From Bradyrhizobium erythrophlei (GTDB lineage: Bacteria > Pseudomonadota > Alphaproteobacteria > Rhizobiales > Xanthobacteraceae), in contig NZ_LT670818.1 in NCBI RefSeq assembly GCF_900129505.1, positions 2,480,001 through 2,544,000 of the forward strand: a stretch of 64,000 nt of DNA, read 5' to 3'. Positions 44,044 to 53,414 of the stretch are shown piece after piece. The notes beneath the pieces are model-generated. The model was not told where the DNA came from. It saw only the letters and a list, made by a program, of their open reading frames with translations, and did not search any database. How positions within the stretch are numbered: position 1 is the first letter of the stretch; each line of letters opens with the position of its first letter. The position numbers and the translations under genes are program-made.

Positions 44044-46314
44044 CTATCTCAACACGTTCAGAGTTGTTTCACCCGCTCGCTGTTGGGGCGCTGTCATTGT
44101 TTGCTGGCGCCCGGTCCAAAATGCGGTAACGGCCAACACAAGGCCGGGTTTGATTCCGAGGCACCGCTTAATGTGAATTGCCATCGCCACATTCCAGGCG
44201 ACTAGCGTTCCCGAGGTCACAACTGCCGCTCCCATTGCGCCGTAGTGAATTGTCGTGATTGCACATCCCGCGATCGTCAGAGCCGCGAACACTAGCATAA
44301 TCGCTGCCGCCGATCGTTCATGGCCGGTCATCGTCAGCAGGTTTTGCTGCGGACCGCCAGCCGCGGCGAGGAATTGTCCCATCACCAACGTTTGGGCGAT
44401 GTGAGTATCGCCGGCAAAGTCTTGCCCGAACAAATTCAGCAGCGGGCCTGTAAGAATCAAAACAGGAAGCGCTAGCATGGCGCCACCTGCCAGCGACAGG
44501 ACGGTGGCGCGGGCGAACAGGTACTGGAGGTCAGGGAAATCACCGCGTTCGTACACCGCGGACGCAGTAGGAGAAAAGTAGATGCTGACCGCGGCCCGCG
44601 ACAGTTGGATCAGCATTGCCAGATTGAAGGCCAGCGCAAAGAGGCCCGCTTCGGAAATCCGTCCACTCCAGCCAAGCACCAGCACCCCAGTACGCGCCAT
44701 GAGGATTTCAAGACCCATCATCATCATGACCGGAAGTGCGAATGACCACCATTCACGCGGCAGATAAGTCGGCTCAATTCCCTTGATCTGCTCCGGCCAC
44801 AGCCTGATGGCGACGTAGATGACAAACACAAGCGTGGCGGCAGTACTGACAAACGACGCGACTAGGACCATCTGTGTATCCAGGGGCCAGAATTGACCCC
44901 AGGCGGCAAAGCCGACCGTCGCCAGCAGCAACCCATCACGGAACACTCGTTCGGGGAGGATGGCTGCGATGAAGCCGCCGAACACCCGAATGATGCCCGC
45001 GCCGACCAGATGCAAGGTGATCAGCGGGATAGTCGCGATGCCAATCGCCAGGCTGATCGCGAAGTTTGGCTCCAGTTCGTTCCACCGAAGCCACAGGATG
45101 ACGAGGCCTGCGATCGATGCCATTACTGCCGCCGCAAGTGCACGGCTGATCGCGAAGCGGATACTACCATACATGAGGGACCATTCGTCGGACGCTCGGT
45201 AAGCCGACGTAAAGCGCAGGACGAACGTAACCAAACCCAGCGTCGTGACATACGACAGCAGCGAAACCCAAGCCCAAACATACGAATAGATCCCATACCC
45301 ATGGGCGTGGAGCAGACGTGCGACCAAAAATTGCACGGCACAGGTCAGACCCGCACCGCAAATATAGGTGGCCAATGCCAAAATGGTGGCCCGCGTGAAA
45401 TGGTCACCTCTCCTGCCTGTGCATCGGTCCGATGCCAGTCGGGCTCCAACCGCTGCCGCTGTGGGCGGGACTGGAAACGCAAGGGCTTCGACGCTGTTGT
45501 CACATGTTTGGATGCTATCGTCACATATCATGCATCGTTGGTCAGCCTGAGTGGCGCCCGCAACTGCATGCCCTACAGCGTTTGACTTGCCTTCAAGTCT
45601 CGTGAGAATTTCCCGCTCTATCTTATCGACAACATGATCGATGGACGACGGCTCGTCGAGCTGGACGACAACCACTGGCCGTCCGTGCTTCTGCAGCAAC
45701 GCATTTACGCTCTCGATGATTGGAGCGAATTGCAGATTCGTGCTCTCCCCGGCCTCGAAGAAGCGCGCGATCACCGGCTCACTCCGCTTGCGATTGCGAA
45801 GACGGGCCTCCTGCACATCTGGATCGACCCTTACATAGACCGCAACGTCGGATTTTGGGATAAGCTTCAGAGCGCGCAGGAATACTGCCTCGTCTACGGT
45901 TCGACTGAATACTGACAGTGAGCAAACAGCCTGAATAAAGGCTTGATCGAAGACGATGATTGGATCGACATCGGATGACTGACGCCAAATCTCCGATAGC
46001 CGCAGGATATATTGGCTGACCCGAATGAACCAGACCGGGTTCCTCGGCGGCAACATGTACACCAATCGGGCTACGGCGCTGAACGCATGGCTGTGGGTGA
46101 TCGGGTGGAACGTCATCGCAACAACGCCAACGATGGCTTGACCTATCCGGCCCAAAGCATATCCTAGGCCGCCCGGATCGAAGAGGGATACTTTGTCGGG
46201 CTGGTGCACAAGGGCAATCTTGGTCGTATAGCCGCGCTCACGCAAACGACACAAAAGTGCACGAGCAAGGGTTGTTTTGCCAGCACCGGGTGGCCCGAAA
46301 AACTCGACGATCAT
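44044..46314 (-). CDS. Fusion of P-loop (thymidylate-kinase-like) kinase and Wzx-type flippase
   Basis: One 756-residue frame holds two domains. Residues 1-240 are a P-loop kinase: FFGPPGAGKTTLARALLCRL at the N-terminus, IIVFDQAFIQAVCSLSVF, DVAVYVRVDPDVQEARLRNR. Residues about 305-740 are a MOP-superfamily flippase with 12 or so membrane helices (ILALATYICGAGLTCAVQFL, WWSFALPVMMMMGLEILMAR, LLNLFGQDFAGDTHIAQTLV), which would flip lipid-linked repeat units. A linker of about 65 residues has no domain. An ATG at 45531 inside the linker could start the flippase separately, but no stop separates them. Joining these functions is unusual. Confidence 0.85.
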   Translation of the reverse strand: MIVEFFGPPGAGKTTLARALLCRLRERGYTTKIALVHQPDKVSLFDPGGLGYALGRIGQAIVGVVAMTFHPITHSHAFSAVARLVYMLPPRNPVWFIRVSQYILRLSEIWRQSSDVDPIIVFDQAFIQAVCSLSVFSRTVDEAVFLRALKLIPKSDVAVYVRVDPDVQEARLRNRKRSEPVIARFFEAGESTNLQFAPIIESVNALLQKHGRPVVVVQLDEPSSIDHVVDKIEREILTRLEGKSNAVGHAVAGATQADQRCMICDDSIQTCDNSVEALAFPVPPTAAAVGARLASDRCTGRRGDHFTRATILALATYICGAGLTCAVQFLVARLLHAHGYGIYSYVWAWVSLLSYVTTLGLVTFVLRFTSAYRASDEWSLMYGSIRFAISRALAAAVMASIAGLVILWLRWNELEPNFAISLAIGIATIPLITLHLVGAGIIRVFGGFIAAILPERVFRDGLLLATVGFAAWGQFWPLDTQMVLVASFVSTAATLVFVIYVAIRLWPEQIKGIEPTYLPREWWSFALPVMMMMGLEILMARTGVLVLGWSGRISEAGLFALAFNLAMLIQLSRAAVSIYFSPTASAVYERGDFPDLQYLFARATVLSLAGGAMLALPVLILTGPLLNLFGQDFAGDTHIAQTLVMGQFLAAAGGPQQNLLTMTGHERSAAAIMLVFAALTIAGCAITTIHYGAMGAAVVTSGTLVAWNVAMAIHIKRCLGIKPGLVLAVTAFWTGRQQTMTAPQQRAGETTLNVLR

Positions 46315-46414
46315 CAGCTCGGCTCCGTTGTGGAGCTATCGCGCAGACAGGTCCGGACGAGCTGCTGCGGCGCGGCGACGTTACGGGGGAATTGGTCGCT
46401 GTGGAATGCCATTG

Positions 46415-48589
46415 TCATGACTTCGGCTTGCTCAAGAAATCGCCGTGATCGGCAAAGCGATAGCGCGCGTGTTGGCGGAGATCCACGTCCGTCAAGACGG
46501 AGACTATCTTGTTCGGATCATTTGGATCATATTGGTCCGCCGACTGAATGAGCTGGATAGCGCTAACGGCAGTTTCACGGGGCGTAGTACCCCAACGCAC
46601 AGCGAACAGTATCTTGTCCGCTTTACTGACGAGCAGCCTCACTTCGCTGCTATCGAATATTGACGGGGCATCGACGATCACGAGATCATAGGTATCGCGG
46701 ACCTGCTCGATCAAGCTTGCAAACCCCGGGTTTGCAAGCACCGGAAGTAATTTGTTCTCGCTGCCGAAAGGCAGAAAACTAATGCAGGATCTGCCAATCG
46801 ACCCAGCGGCCGAAGCGATCGGACTTCGTTTTGCCATGACATCGGTTAAAGTGGCAACCGGAGATCGAAACTCGAGCAAACTCATTGCCTGCGTGCGAAG
46901 CGGAGAAGCTTGACCGCCCGCTTCTAGCACCAGAACCTTCCATTGAAGCTGAGCAGCGAGTAGTGCCAAACTCCAGGCGAGAGTGGTTTTCCCTTCGCCC
47001 GGAATACTTGAGGTTATCACGAAGATCTTGTGCTCCGGACCATTTCGGAATATCGGGACGCTCCCGGTAAATATCGAGCGCACCGCCTTGGAATATGGCG
47101 CGCCGGGGTGTTCGCGCAGCAGATGCGGGATTGAGTGTGCCTCGCGCGGCATCAGCCGCGGTACTAAGCCAGCACATGGAATGTGCAGGGCTTCGGCCGT
47201 CTCCCGCTCTCCGCGCAAGGTGTGATCGAGACGATCCAGAGTCAGCGAAATCATGCAGCCGAACAGGATAAATGCGACGAGCGCAGGTGGGATGAGAAAT
47301 AGTCTGTTAAACGAGGTTGGATGAATGGGTGGTTCGGCTAAGGCGAGGATCCTTATGTCGGGTTCCGCAAGTTTGCCGCGTTCGATCAGATCCTGGCGTT
47401 CTCGAAGAAGACTTTCGTAGAGCTGACCGAGCGCGGAAGCCTTGCGTTCAAGCGCTCGCAATCCAATAGTATCGTCGGTTGCCTCGGCGGCGGCATGACG
47501 GAGGAGCTCCAACCTGCTCTCGATAGATTGGATTTGAGATTGGTAGGTGCGCTGCTCTAGCTCCAGTCGAGATGTACTCGCGACGATCTCATTATCGATC
47601 GCCCGAAGAAGATCAGGTAACGGCGGATCTGCTGCATCCGAACGGCCGCGCAGTTTTCTGGCCGCGATGTTCGCCAACTCGGTCAACCGCGGCGAATCAA
47701 GCACCTTGGCTAAGTCGAGGATCGATCCGCCACCACGGCGTAAATTGCGGAACTCGTCGAGCCGCTTTTGTCCTGCATCGGTGTCGGATCTGAGCAGCGC
47801 AAGTTGGCGAGCCGTTTGCGTTATCTGCTGTTCCGTTTGATCCGGACCTGCCGCCTCATTGGCGACGTGGACCTGACGAAAAGTGTGCATCTCGGTTTCT
47901 GCACGCGCTACCTCGTCGCGTACATCGCCCAGACGCTGACTGAACCGGCTCACGGCGAGCGCGGCAGTGTCGCGCTTTTCGCGCCGAAGGGAGTTCACAT
48001 AAACCCGCGCGACGGCGTTCGCAATCTGCGCCGCTTGGTTAGGATCGCGATCATTGTAGCCAACGCTGATAATCCTGGATCGACGCTCCTGTCCAACCTT
48101 GAGCCCGCGCCGTAGCCGAGTAAGCGCGGCATTCTCTTTGAGAATTGCTGGCTTGTCTGCTCTCCCGACATCCTTCTCGTCGAGAGACCCGAGCGCTTGC
48201 AAGGCCTGCCGGAGGTTGGCGTCCGACGTTAGCGTGGTGATGTGGGTATCAATGGCAGAGTCTTCGGCGACCTGTGAGACGGCGATGGGAGCGCCAGTCA
48301 TGCCCTGGTTACTAATATCGGGCCGCTGCAAGTCAATAATGAGCTGCGCCGTGGCCAGGTACGAGGGCCCGAAGATGATCGAAGCGAGCAAAGCCAGAAT
48401 GCCGCCGGCGGCCACCGTGTAAACAATCACGCGGCGACGGCGTTGTAACGTATTGAAGATGCGCTTGATAGCCTCGGCACCGTCTACTGGCTCGGCGGCG
48501 CGTGCGATCCGGGCCGCGGCTTCGAGTTGCCTGATTTCTTGCGCCGCAAGAAGTTGCGATCTTCTGTGCTCATCACTGAATGCGTCCAA
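46415..48589 (-). CDS. Wzc/GumC-like chain-length protein with degenerate kinase domain
   Basis: The 724-residue inner-membrane protein has a first helix (residues 54-73), a periplasmic Wzz domain and coiled coil (about 215-400), and a second helix (430-450). The cytosolic BY-kinase-like domain has Walker A SSIPGEGKTT (527-536) and Walker B DLVIVDAP (635-642). Walker A' reads KVLVLEAGGQ (551-560) where active kinases have VLLIDxDxR, and the C-terminus lacks a tyrosine cluster (ends ADHGDFLSKPKS). It should set polymer length with the ExoF-like partner, but probably without tyrosine autophosphorylation. Six bases after asnB. Confidence 0.87.
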   Translation of the reverse strand: MDAFSDEHRRSQLLAAQEIRQLEAAARIARAAEPVDGAEAIKRIFNTLQRRRRVIVYTVAAGGILALLASIIFGPSYLATAQLIIDLQRPDISNQGMTGAPIAVSQVAEDSAIDTHITTLTSDANLRQALQALGSLDEKDVGRADKPAILKENAALTRLRRGLKVGQERRSRIISVGYNDRDPNQAAQIANAVARVYVNSLRREKRDTAALAVSRFSQRLGDVRDEVARAETEMHTFRQVHVANEAAGPDQTEQQITQTARQLALLRSDTDAGQKRLDEFRNLRRGGGSILDLAKVLDSPRLTELANIAARKLRGRSDAADPPLPDLLRAIDNEIVASTSRLELEQRTYQSQIQSIESRLELLRHAAAEATDDTIGLRALERKASALGQLYESLLRERQDLIERGKLAEPDIRILALAEPPIHPTSFNRLFLIPPALVAFILFGCMISLTLDRLDHTLRGERETAEALHIPCAGLVPRLMPREAHSIPHLLREHPGAPYSKAVRSIFTGSVPIFRNGPEHKIFVITSSIPGEGKTTLAWSLALLAAQLQWKVLVLEAGGQASPLRTQAMSLLEFRSPVATLTDVMAKRSPIASAAGSIGRSCISFLPFGSENKLLPVLANPGFASLIEQVRDTYDLVIVDAPSIFDSSEVRLLVSKADKILFAVRWGTTPRETAVSAIQLIQSADQYDPNDPNKIVSVLTDVDLRQHARYRFADHGDFLSKPKS

Positions 48590-48595
48590 GATTCG

Positions 48596-50611
48596 CTACC
48601 CCTGATGCATGTTGAAAGTTTGTGTCGGGAGCGGGCGTGGCAATGCGGCAAGGGAGTCCGTTGGCGATGCGGCAACAGAGTCCAGCCAAGCCTGCAGCAT
48701 GAGAGCTGCCCACAGCACGCGTGAGTGGTCGCGTGTCCCATTGAGATGATCGCGCCAACATGACTTGACGAGAGAGACGTCAAGCAGCCCCTGTTTGCGC
48801 AGGCGTGTCTCGGAGAGAAGATCGGATGCCCACGCGCGCAGTGGTCCCTTGAGCCACGCGCCGATCGGAACATTAAATCCCTGCTTCGGCCGTTCGAACT
48901 GGTGCCGCGGCAAGTAGCGAGCGAGGACCTGGCGCAGAATCCATTTGCCTTGGCCATTCCGTATCTTGGTGTTGGTGGGCAGTCGCCATGCAAACTCGAT
49001 CACTCTGTGATCGAGCATCGGGCACCGAGCTTCCAGGCTCGTGGACATGCTGGCACGATCGAGCTTTACGAGAATATCGCTCGGCAGGTATTCGGCCATA
49101 TCACGGAACAGAAATTGCGACAGCGGCTCGTCGAGCTCTGGCCCGTCATTGCCGGTCTCAGGCTCGCCAGACAGGGCCAGCGAAAGCTCCGAAAGTCGAG
49201 TCATTTCGTCATAAATGGCCCGCTCATCGCTCGCGGCCAGAATCTTTGCGAAGCGACTGACCCGGGCGGTTTGCAACAGGGGGGAGCCGAGACTCGGAAG
49301 CGTTACGACATTAGCAAATCTGGCGTATGTACCGCTAGCCACTCGAGCCGCGAGTTTTGCGGCCGTCCGCCGGAGCGATCGATTGGAACCGAGGAGGTGG
49401 GCTACGCGAGCCATGACAACGTGCCGGGTATATCCTGCAAAGCATTCGTCGCCGCCGTCGCCGCTCAGAGCCACCGTTACGTGTTTTTGTGCCTCGCGCG
49501 AAATCAGCAAGGTTGGGATTTGAGATTCGTCGGCGAAAGGTTCGTCCCATATCGCAGGCAGTGATGGAATGACATCGAGGGCGTCGGCTGAGGTCAAGCG
49601 CACTTCCGTATGATCGGTCCCGAAGTGGCGGGCAACGGACGCGGCGTAGGACGATTCGTCATATGCCTGTTCATCAAAGGCGACGGTAAATGTTCGGACC
49701 GGCTGCGAAGATTGAGCCTGCATCAGAGCAACCACAGTGGAGCTATCAAGTCCGCCTGATAAAAATGCTCCGACAGGCACATCCGCCACCATGCGCTCGC
49801 GGACAGCGGCGCGAAGCACCTCATCGAGTTTGACTATGAGGTCGGCATCCGGGTCCGGGAGAGGGTCCATCCGCGACCTCTGCGCCAACCCGCTCAACGA
49901 CCACCATGTCCGAATGTTGCAATGTATTTTATCGAGGTCGACCTGATCCGAGAGATCTTCCGGCCGTAGTGAGAGCAGCCCGGCGGGCGGGAGCTTGAAG
50001 ACGTTCGACCAGATGCAGTGTTCGTCGGGAACTCTGCCGCGCGAGAGCAGGGCAGCGACGGCGGGCAAACTTAGATCGGAGTCGGCCGCAGAGCACGCAT
50101 GGATGGCTTTCAGCTCCGAGGCAAATACAACGCCCGATGGGATCTTGGCCACGTAGAGCGGCTTTTTTCCCATGCGATCTCGAGCCAAATGGAGGATGCG
50201 GGTGTTCCGATCCCAGAGAGCCATCGCAAACATTCCGTTGCTGCGCTTAAGAGCGGACTCGAGGCCCCAGCACTCGATGGCGCACAGCAGTACTTCGGTG
50301 TCACTGCCGCCCCGAAATCGATAGCCGAGATCCACCAGTTGTTGGCGCAGTGTTCGGAAATTGTATATTTCGCCGTTAAAAGTGATCACGAACCGTCCAG
50401 TGGACGAATGCATCGGCTGGTGTCCGGCGTCGGTCAGGTCAATGATGGCAAGACGGCGATGCCCCAAAGTGATGCCAGCTTCGCGATCGCTCCAGAATCC
50501 TTCACCGTTTGGGCCGCGGTGGCGCATAGCATCTGTCATCCGGACAATCGCACGCGGGTCAGTCGCGCCGAGATAGCGCTGAGACGACAGGATACCTGCG
50601 ATGCCGCACAT
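48596..50611 (-). CDS. asnB: Asparagine synthase (glutamine-hydrolysing) of the polysaccharide locus
   Basis: The 671-residue protein begins MCGIAGILSS with the N-terminal nucleophile Cys of class II glutamine amidotransferases, then FNGEIYNFRTLRQQL and RGGSDTEVLL. The C-terminal synthetase has GAFLSGGLDSSTVVALM, the ATP-binding motif, and VALSGDGGDECFAGYTRHV. The reaction amidates Asp using Gln and ATP. Copies in polysaccharide loci are thought to amidate sugar carboxylates or tailor precursors. It lies one base after the O-antigen ligase gene's stop, so translation is coupled. Confidence 0.92.
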   Translation of the reverse strand: MCGIAGILSSQRYLGATDPRAIVRMTDAMRHRGPNGEGFWSDREAGITLGHRRLAIIDLTDAGHQPMHSSTGRFVITFNGEIYNFRTLRQQLVDLGYRFRGGSDTEVLLCAIECWGLESALKRSNGMFAMALWDRNTRILHLARDRMGKKPLYVAKIPSGVVFASELKAIHACSAADSDLSLPAVAALLSRGRVPDEHCIWSNVFKLPPAGLLSLRPEDLSDQVDLDKIHCNIRTWWSLSGLAQRSRMDPLPDPDADLIVKLDEVLRAAVRERMVADVPVGAFLSGGLDSSTVVALMQAQSSQPVRTFTVAFDEQAYDESSYAASVARHFGTDHTEVRLTSADALDVIPSLPAIWDEPFADESQIPTLLISREAQKHVTVALSGDGGDECFAGYTRHVVMARVAHLLGSNRSLRRTAAKLAARVASGTYARFANVVTLPSLGSPLLQTARVSRFAKILAASDERAIYDEMTRLSELSLALSGEPETGNDGPELDEPLSQFLFRDMAEYLPSDILVKLDRASMSTSLEARCPMLDHRVIEFAWRLPTNTKIRNGQGKWILRQVLARYLPRHQFERPKQGFNVPIGAWLKGPLRAWASDLLSETRLRKQGLLDVSLVKSCWRDHLNGTRDHSRVLWAALMLQAWLDSVAASPTDSLAALPRPLPTQTFNMHQG

Positions 50612-50612
50612 C

Positions 50613-51866
50613 TCATCTCCTCGTGTTTAGCGCCGGCGATAAACGAAGCTGAGCGCATCCCGTGGATACGCAAAGGGCCATTGCAAACCAGACAATGGGA
50701 TGTCGGATGATCAAGTGGGCGGTACTGAAGATCGTGACGGCGATCACTAGTACGAGGAGCGCATCAAGTTTCGCGCGGTATAGCAGCAGGGCGGTACTCG
50801 CAACTAGCCCAGCGAGGGCGCCCAACCCGATGATGCCCCCCTGGAGAAAGACGTCGAGAGGCGTGTTGTGAGCCTCGAACGGGTTGTCGCGGTTATGGAC
50901 AACGTCGGGCGGATCGAGATGTGGCCCAGGTCCCAGGCCGAGCGAGCCAGAGCGCGCACCGAGCTCGATCGCTTGCTCCCATAGGTGAAGCCGGAGGTCC
51001 AATGTGCGCTCTGAGGCCGCTCCTCCCTTGTCCTTGGCCAAACTTAATGCAAAATCTTCAGCATCGCTGGCGCCCGCTTTCGCGAATGGCCACAGGGACA
51101 CGGCCGCCGGAACGACGAATATCAACGCGAGAAGTACGAACGCGTAACGAAGACCGGAGCGAGAGCTGGCAGTCGAGACCGAGCGACGCAACTGCAGTCC
51201 GACCAGGAGCGCGCCCGAAAAGATCATCACGGAAATGAACGTGTCGCTCTTCGAAAGGCGGCCGGCGACAAGCGGTCCCACCGCGGCCAGGAGCCCGAAA
51301 AGACAGCCGAATCCCGTTGACGTTGACGCCAGATGGACCGCTAGCAAAGTGGTGACGCAACACACTATCGCTAGCTGATTGGGATTTTCTGCCCATCCGC
51401 GAAAGCGGTCCCAATACCATGGCTCTACGGACGGAAGGTGAATGATCTCCCAGCCTGCAGCAATCTGGGCGGCAATACCAATATTCCAAAACAGCATCAA
51501 CAGCCACGCCGCACGACGAAAGTGCACGGGCTCATCGGCGATGGCTACAGCAAGGCAGGTCATCGTCGCCATCAGCAGGTACGCGAAAGTGTCGTGCAGT
51601 GACAAGTCGGTGGCGACGCGGTATTCGACGATGAAACCAACGAGGGCCCCGATGCTCAAGGCGAATGCAAAGAGGCCCCAGAACGTGGCGAGCCGATAGA
51701 GTGCCGCAACATGCGTTGAGCTGCGGCGGGCGAGCAAGTCGAAGACACAAATTAGGATCCACAGAACGATCAATAAATCGCCGAGACCGAGAGGCAAACC
51801 GGAAAACCGCCACTGCGTTGCCGATGACAGAGAAATGCCGAGAGCAAGAAGCGCGTCCCGCGTCAT
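50613..51866 (-). CDS. O-antigen ligase/Wzy-like polymerase
   Basis: A 417-residue inner-membrane protein with about ten helices (LGDLLIVLWILICVFDLLA, LALIFVVPAAVSLWPFA, LGALAGLVASTALLLYRAKL). The large periplasmic loop near the C-terminus includes GLGPGPHLDPPDVVHNRDNP followed by FEAHNTPLDVFLQGGIIGLG, the Wzy_C/WaaL signature with the His in AHNT. It should polymerise or ligate lipid-linked repeat units. Its start overlaps the GT4 stop by four bases and its stop precedes asnB by one base. Confidence 0.88.
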   Translation of the reverse strand: MTRDALLALGISLSSATQWRFSGLPLGLGDLLIVLWILICVFDLLARRSSTHVAALYRLATFWGLFAFALSIGALVGFIVEYRVATDLSLHDTFAYLLMATMTCLAVAIADEPVHFRRAAWLLMLFWNIGIAAQIAAGWEIIHLPSVEPWYWDRFRGWAENPNQLAIVCCVTTLLAVHLASTSTGFGCLFGLLAAVGPLVAGRLSKSDTFISVMIFSGALLVGLQLRRSVSTASSRSGLRYAFVLLALIFVVPAAVSLWPFAKAGASDAEDFALSLAKDKGGAASERTLDLRLHLWEQAIELGARSGSLGLGPGPHLDPPDVVHNRDNPFEAHNTPLDVFLQGGIIGLGALAGLVASTALLLYRAKLDALLVLVIAVTIFSTAHLIIRHPIVWFAMALCVSTGCAQLRLSPALNTRR

Positions 51867-53077
51867 GACATGCCGCCAGTATCAATAGTGGAATGGCTGG
51901 ACGAGGTGAGTTGGAGTTCACCTTCGCTTCCAGTCCTGTCGCCCGCAATGTGGCATTTCACGACTCGTTCGTAGATGCGGGCATACTGGCCCACGATGGT
52001 GTCCAGGCTAAACTTGCGCCGCACTAGGGATATTGAACGCTGACCCATGACCGCGGCGGTGGTCTGTTCATGCAGCAGATCCAGGATGCGTCTGGCCAGG
52101 CGCTGTGGGTCGCGCGGTGGTACGAGATACCCGTTCCAGCCATCGGTCACTACATCGGCACAACCCGGCATCCGCGTCGTCACGATCGGCAGGCCGGCAA
52201 GTCCTGCTTCAAGCAGCACACGTGGAATGCCTTCGCGATATTCGGACGGGAAAGCGAAGACGTCAGCCTGCCGTAGTAACGCTGGCACGTCGGTCCGCAC
52301 CCCGAGCGCAGTTACATAGGGTCTGCGACGCTCGATCTCTTCCTGCGGCACTGCAAACGGGCCCTCGCTCTCCCGCGGACCGACGAGGATAAAGCGCACT
52401 TCGGGAAGTGCGGTGTGAACGATATCGGCCGCCCGTAGAAGAGTGAGTATGCCTTTCTGTTTTGTCAGCCGACTTACGGTTATGACAACGCCAGCGTCGC
52501 TAGCTCTGCGTCTCTCCCGTCCGGCTGCGTCGGAAGGGGCGGCGGTTGGAAACGCGTCGATTTCTATGCCCGATCCGCCGATCAAGTATCCCGGGCTGTG
52601 TCCCAGCAGCCTATATCGCTCGAAGAATTTCTTGTCGTCTCGGTTCTGAAAAACTGTACCAGCGGTCCAGCGCGCGGCGACGCGCTGAAGTGCGCAATAG
52701 ATTGGGCGCAGAGCAAGGGTGTACAAACTGGTGGATGAGAAAACCCAACCCATGCCGTTGATCGTGCGAAGGATTGGGGCTGCATGCCTGACAGCAAATG
52801 GAACCAATAGGTTAGGTTTCGTATCAAAAGCTTGAATGAGGTCCGGCTGTACGTCACGCACGAGTCGGGCGAGACAGCGCAGTTCCGAGCGGGGAAAGGT
52901 ATGCGCATCAAATCGATCAAACTGGTATTGACGGTACTCTATCTCGGCACGAGAAAAAGGTGACGGATCGCCGGTACCCGCCGCGGTAACGCGAAAACCG
53001 CGCTGCCTCAAGGCAATCAGAAAGGGAATGCGGAGATGGTGATCCTCGCCTCCGACGCAGAATAGATGGGGCTTCAT
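51863..53077 (-). CDS. GT4 family glycosyltransferase
   Basis: The 404-residue cytosolic protein has a GT-B fold. The N-terminal half starts HLFCVGGEDHHLRIPFLIAL and has LIQAFDTKPNLLVPFAVRHA; the donor-binding half has VITVSRLTKQKGILTLLRAA, FILVGPRESEGP, and the motif FAFPSEYREGIPRVLLEAGL with the two Glu residues of GT4 retaining enzymes. It resembles glycosyltransferases such as PglA/WcaL-type enzymes of repeat-unit assembly. First gene of the minus-strand operon. Confidence 0.9.
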   Translation of the reverse strand: MKPHLFCVGGEDHHLRIPFLIALRQRGFRVTAAGTGDPSPFSRAEIEYRQYQFDRFDAHTFPRSELRCLARLVRDVQPDLIQAFDTKPNLLVPFAVRHAAPILRTINGMGWVFSSTSLYTLALRPIYCALQRVAARWTAGTVFQNRDDKKFFERYRLLGHSPGYLIGGSGIEIDAFPTAAPSDAAGRERRRASDAGVVITVSRLTKQKGILTLLRAADIVHTALPEVRFILVGPRESEGPFAVPQEEIERRRPYVTALGVRTDVPALLRQADVFAFPSEYREGIPRVLLEAGLAGLPIVTTRMPGCADVVTDGWNGYLVPPRDPQRLARRILDLLHEQTTAAVMGQRSISLVRRKFSLDTIVGQYARIYERVVKCHIAGDRTGSEGELQLTSSSHSTIDTGGMS

Positions 53078-53414
53078 GCTGCTTCTCTCGGTCGTGGCCG
53101 GGGTTTAAAAAATCGGCTTCAGGCCGCAAAATGATGCCTTCGCGTTTTAGTAGGTCCGCACGACCTCGCGCAGGTAGCCTTTGCGAAGCCCAGCAGGTTC
53201 GGGCGCAACAATGACGGGAGAGTAGCGAGGGCGGACATCTACGTCTTCATTCGTTCACATGACGCTTAAGCGAACCGGCCAGAACGACGCCTGCTCAAGC
53301 AGTTCGAATTTCCGTTAACGCCCTGGTGAACAAAGCTGGACGTTACGTCGGGTGGCAGGCGCAAATGCTTGTCGGTTTTCGCCCGCGCGTTGCAGATGTG
53401 CGAGTTTGCTCCGA
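53078..53414. other. Intergenic region, polysaccharide operon leader
   Basis: About 340 bases between the LuxR-type gene and the GT4 gene, both on the minus strand, probably with the promoter of the GT4-ligase-asnB operon. No motif is certain. Confidence 0.35.

Noticed and set aside
44893..45585. 230-codon plus-strand frame
   Set aside because: Antisense to the flippase part of the fusion; no start signal or motif.
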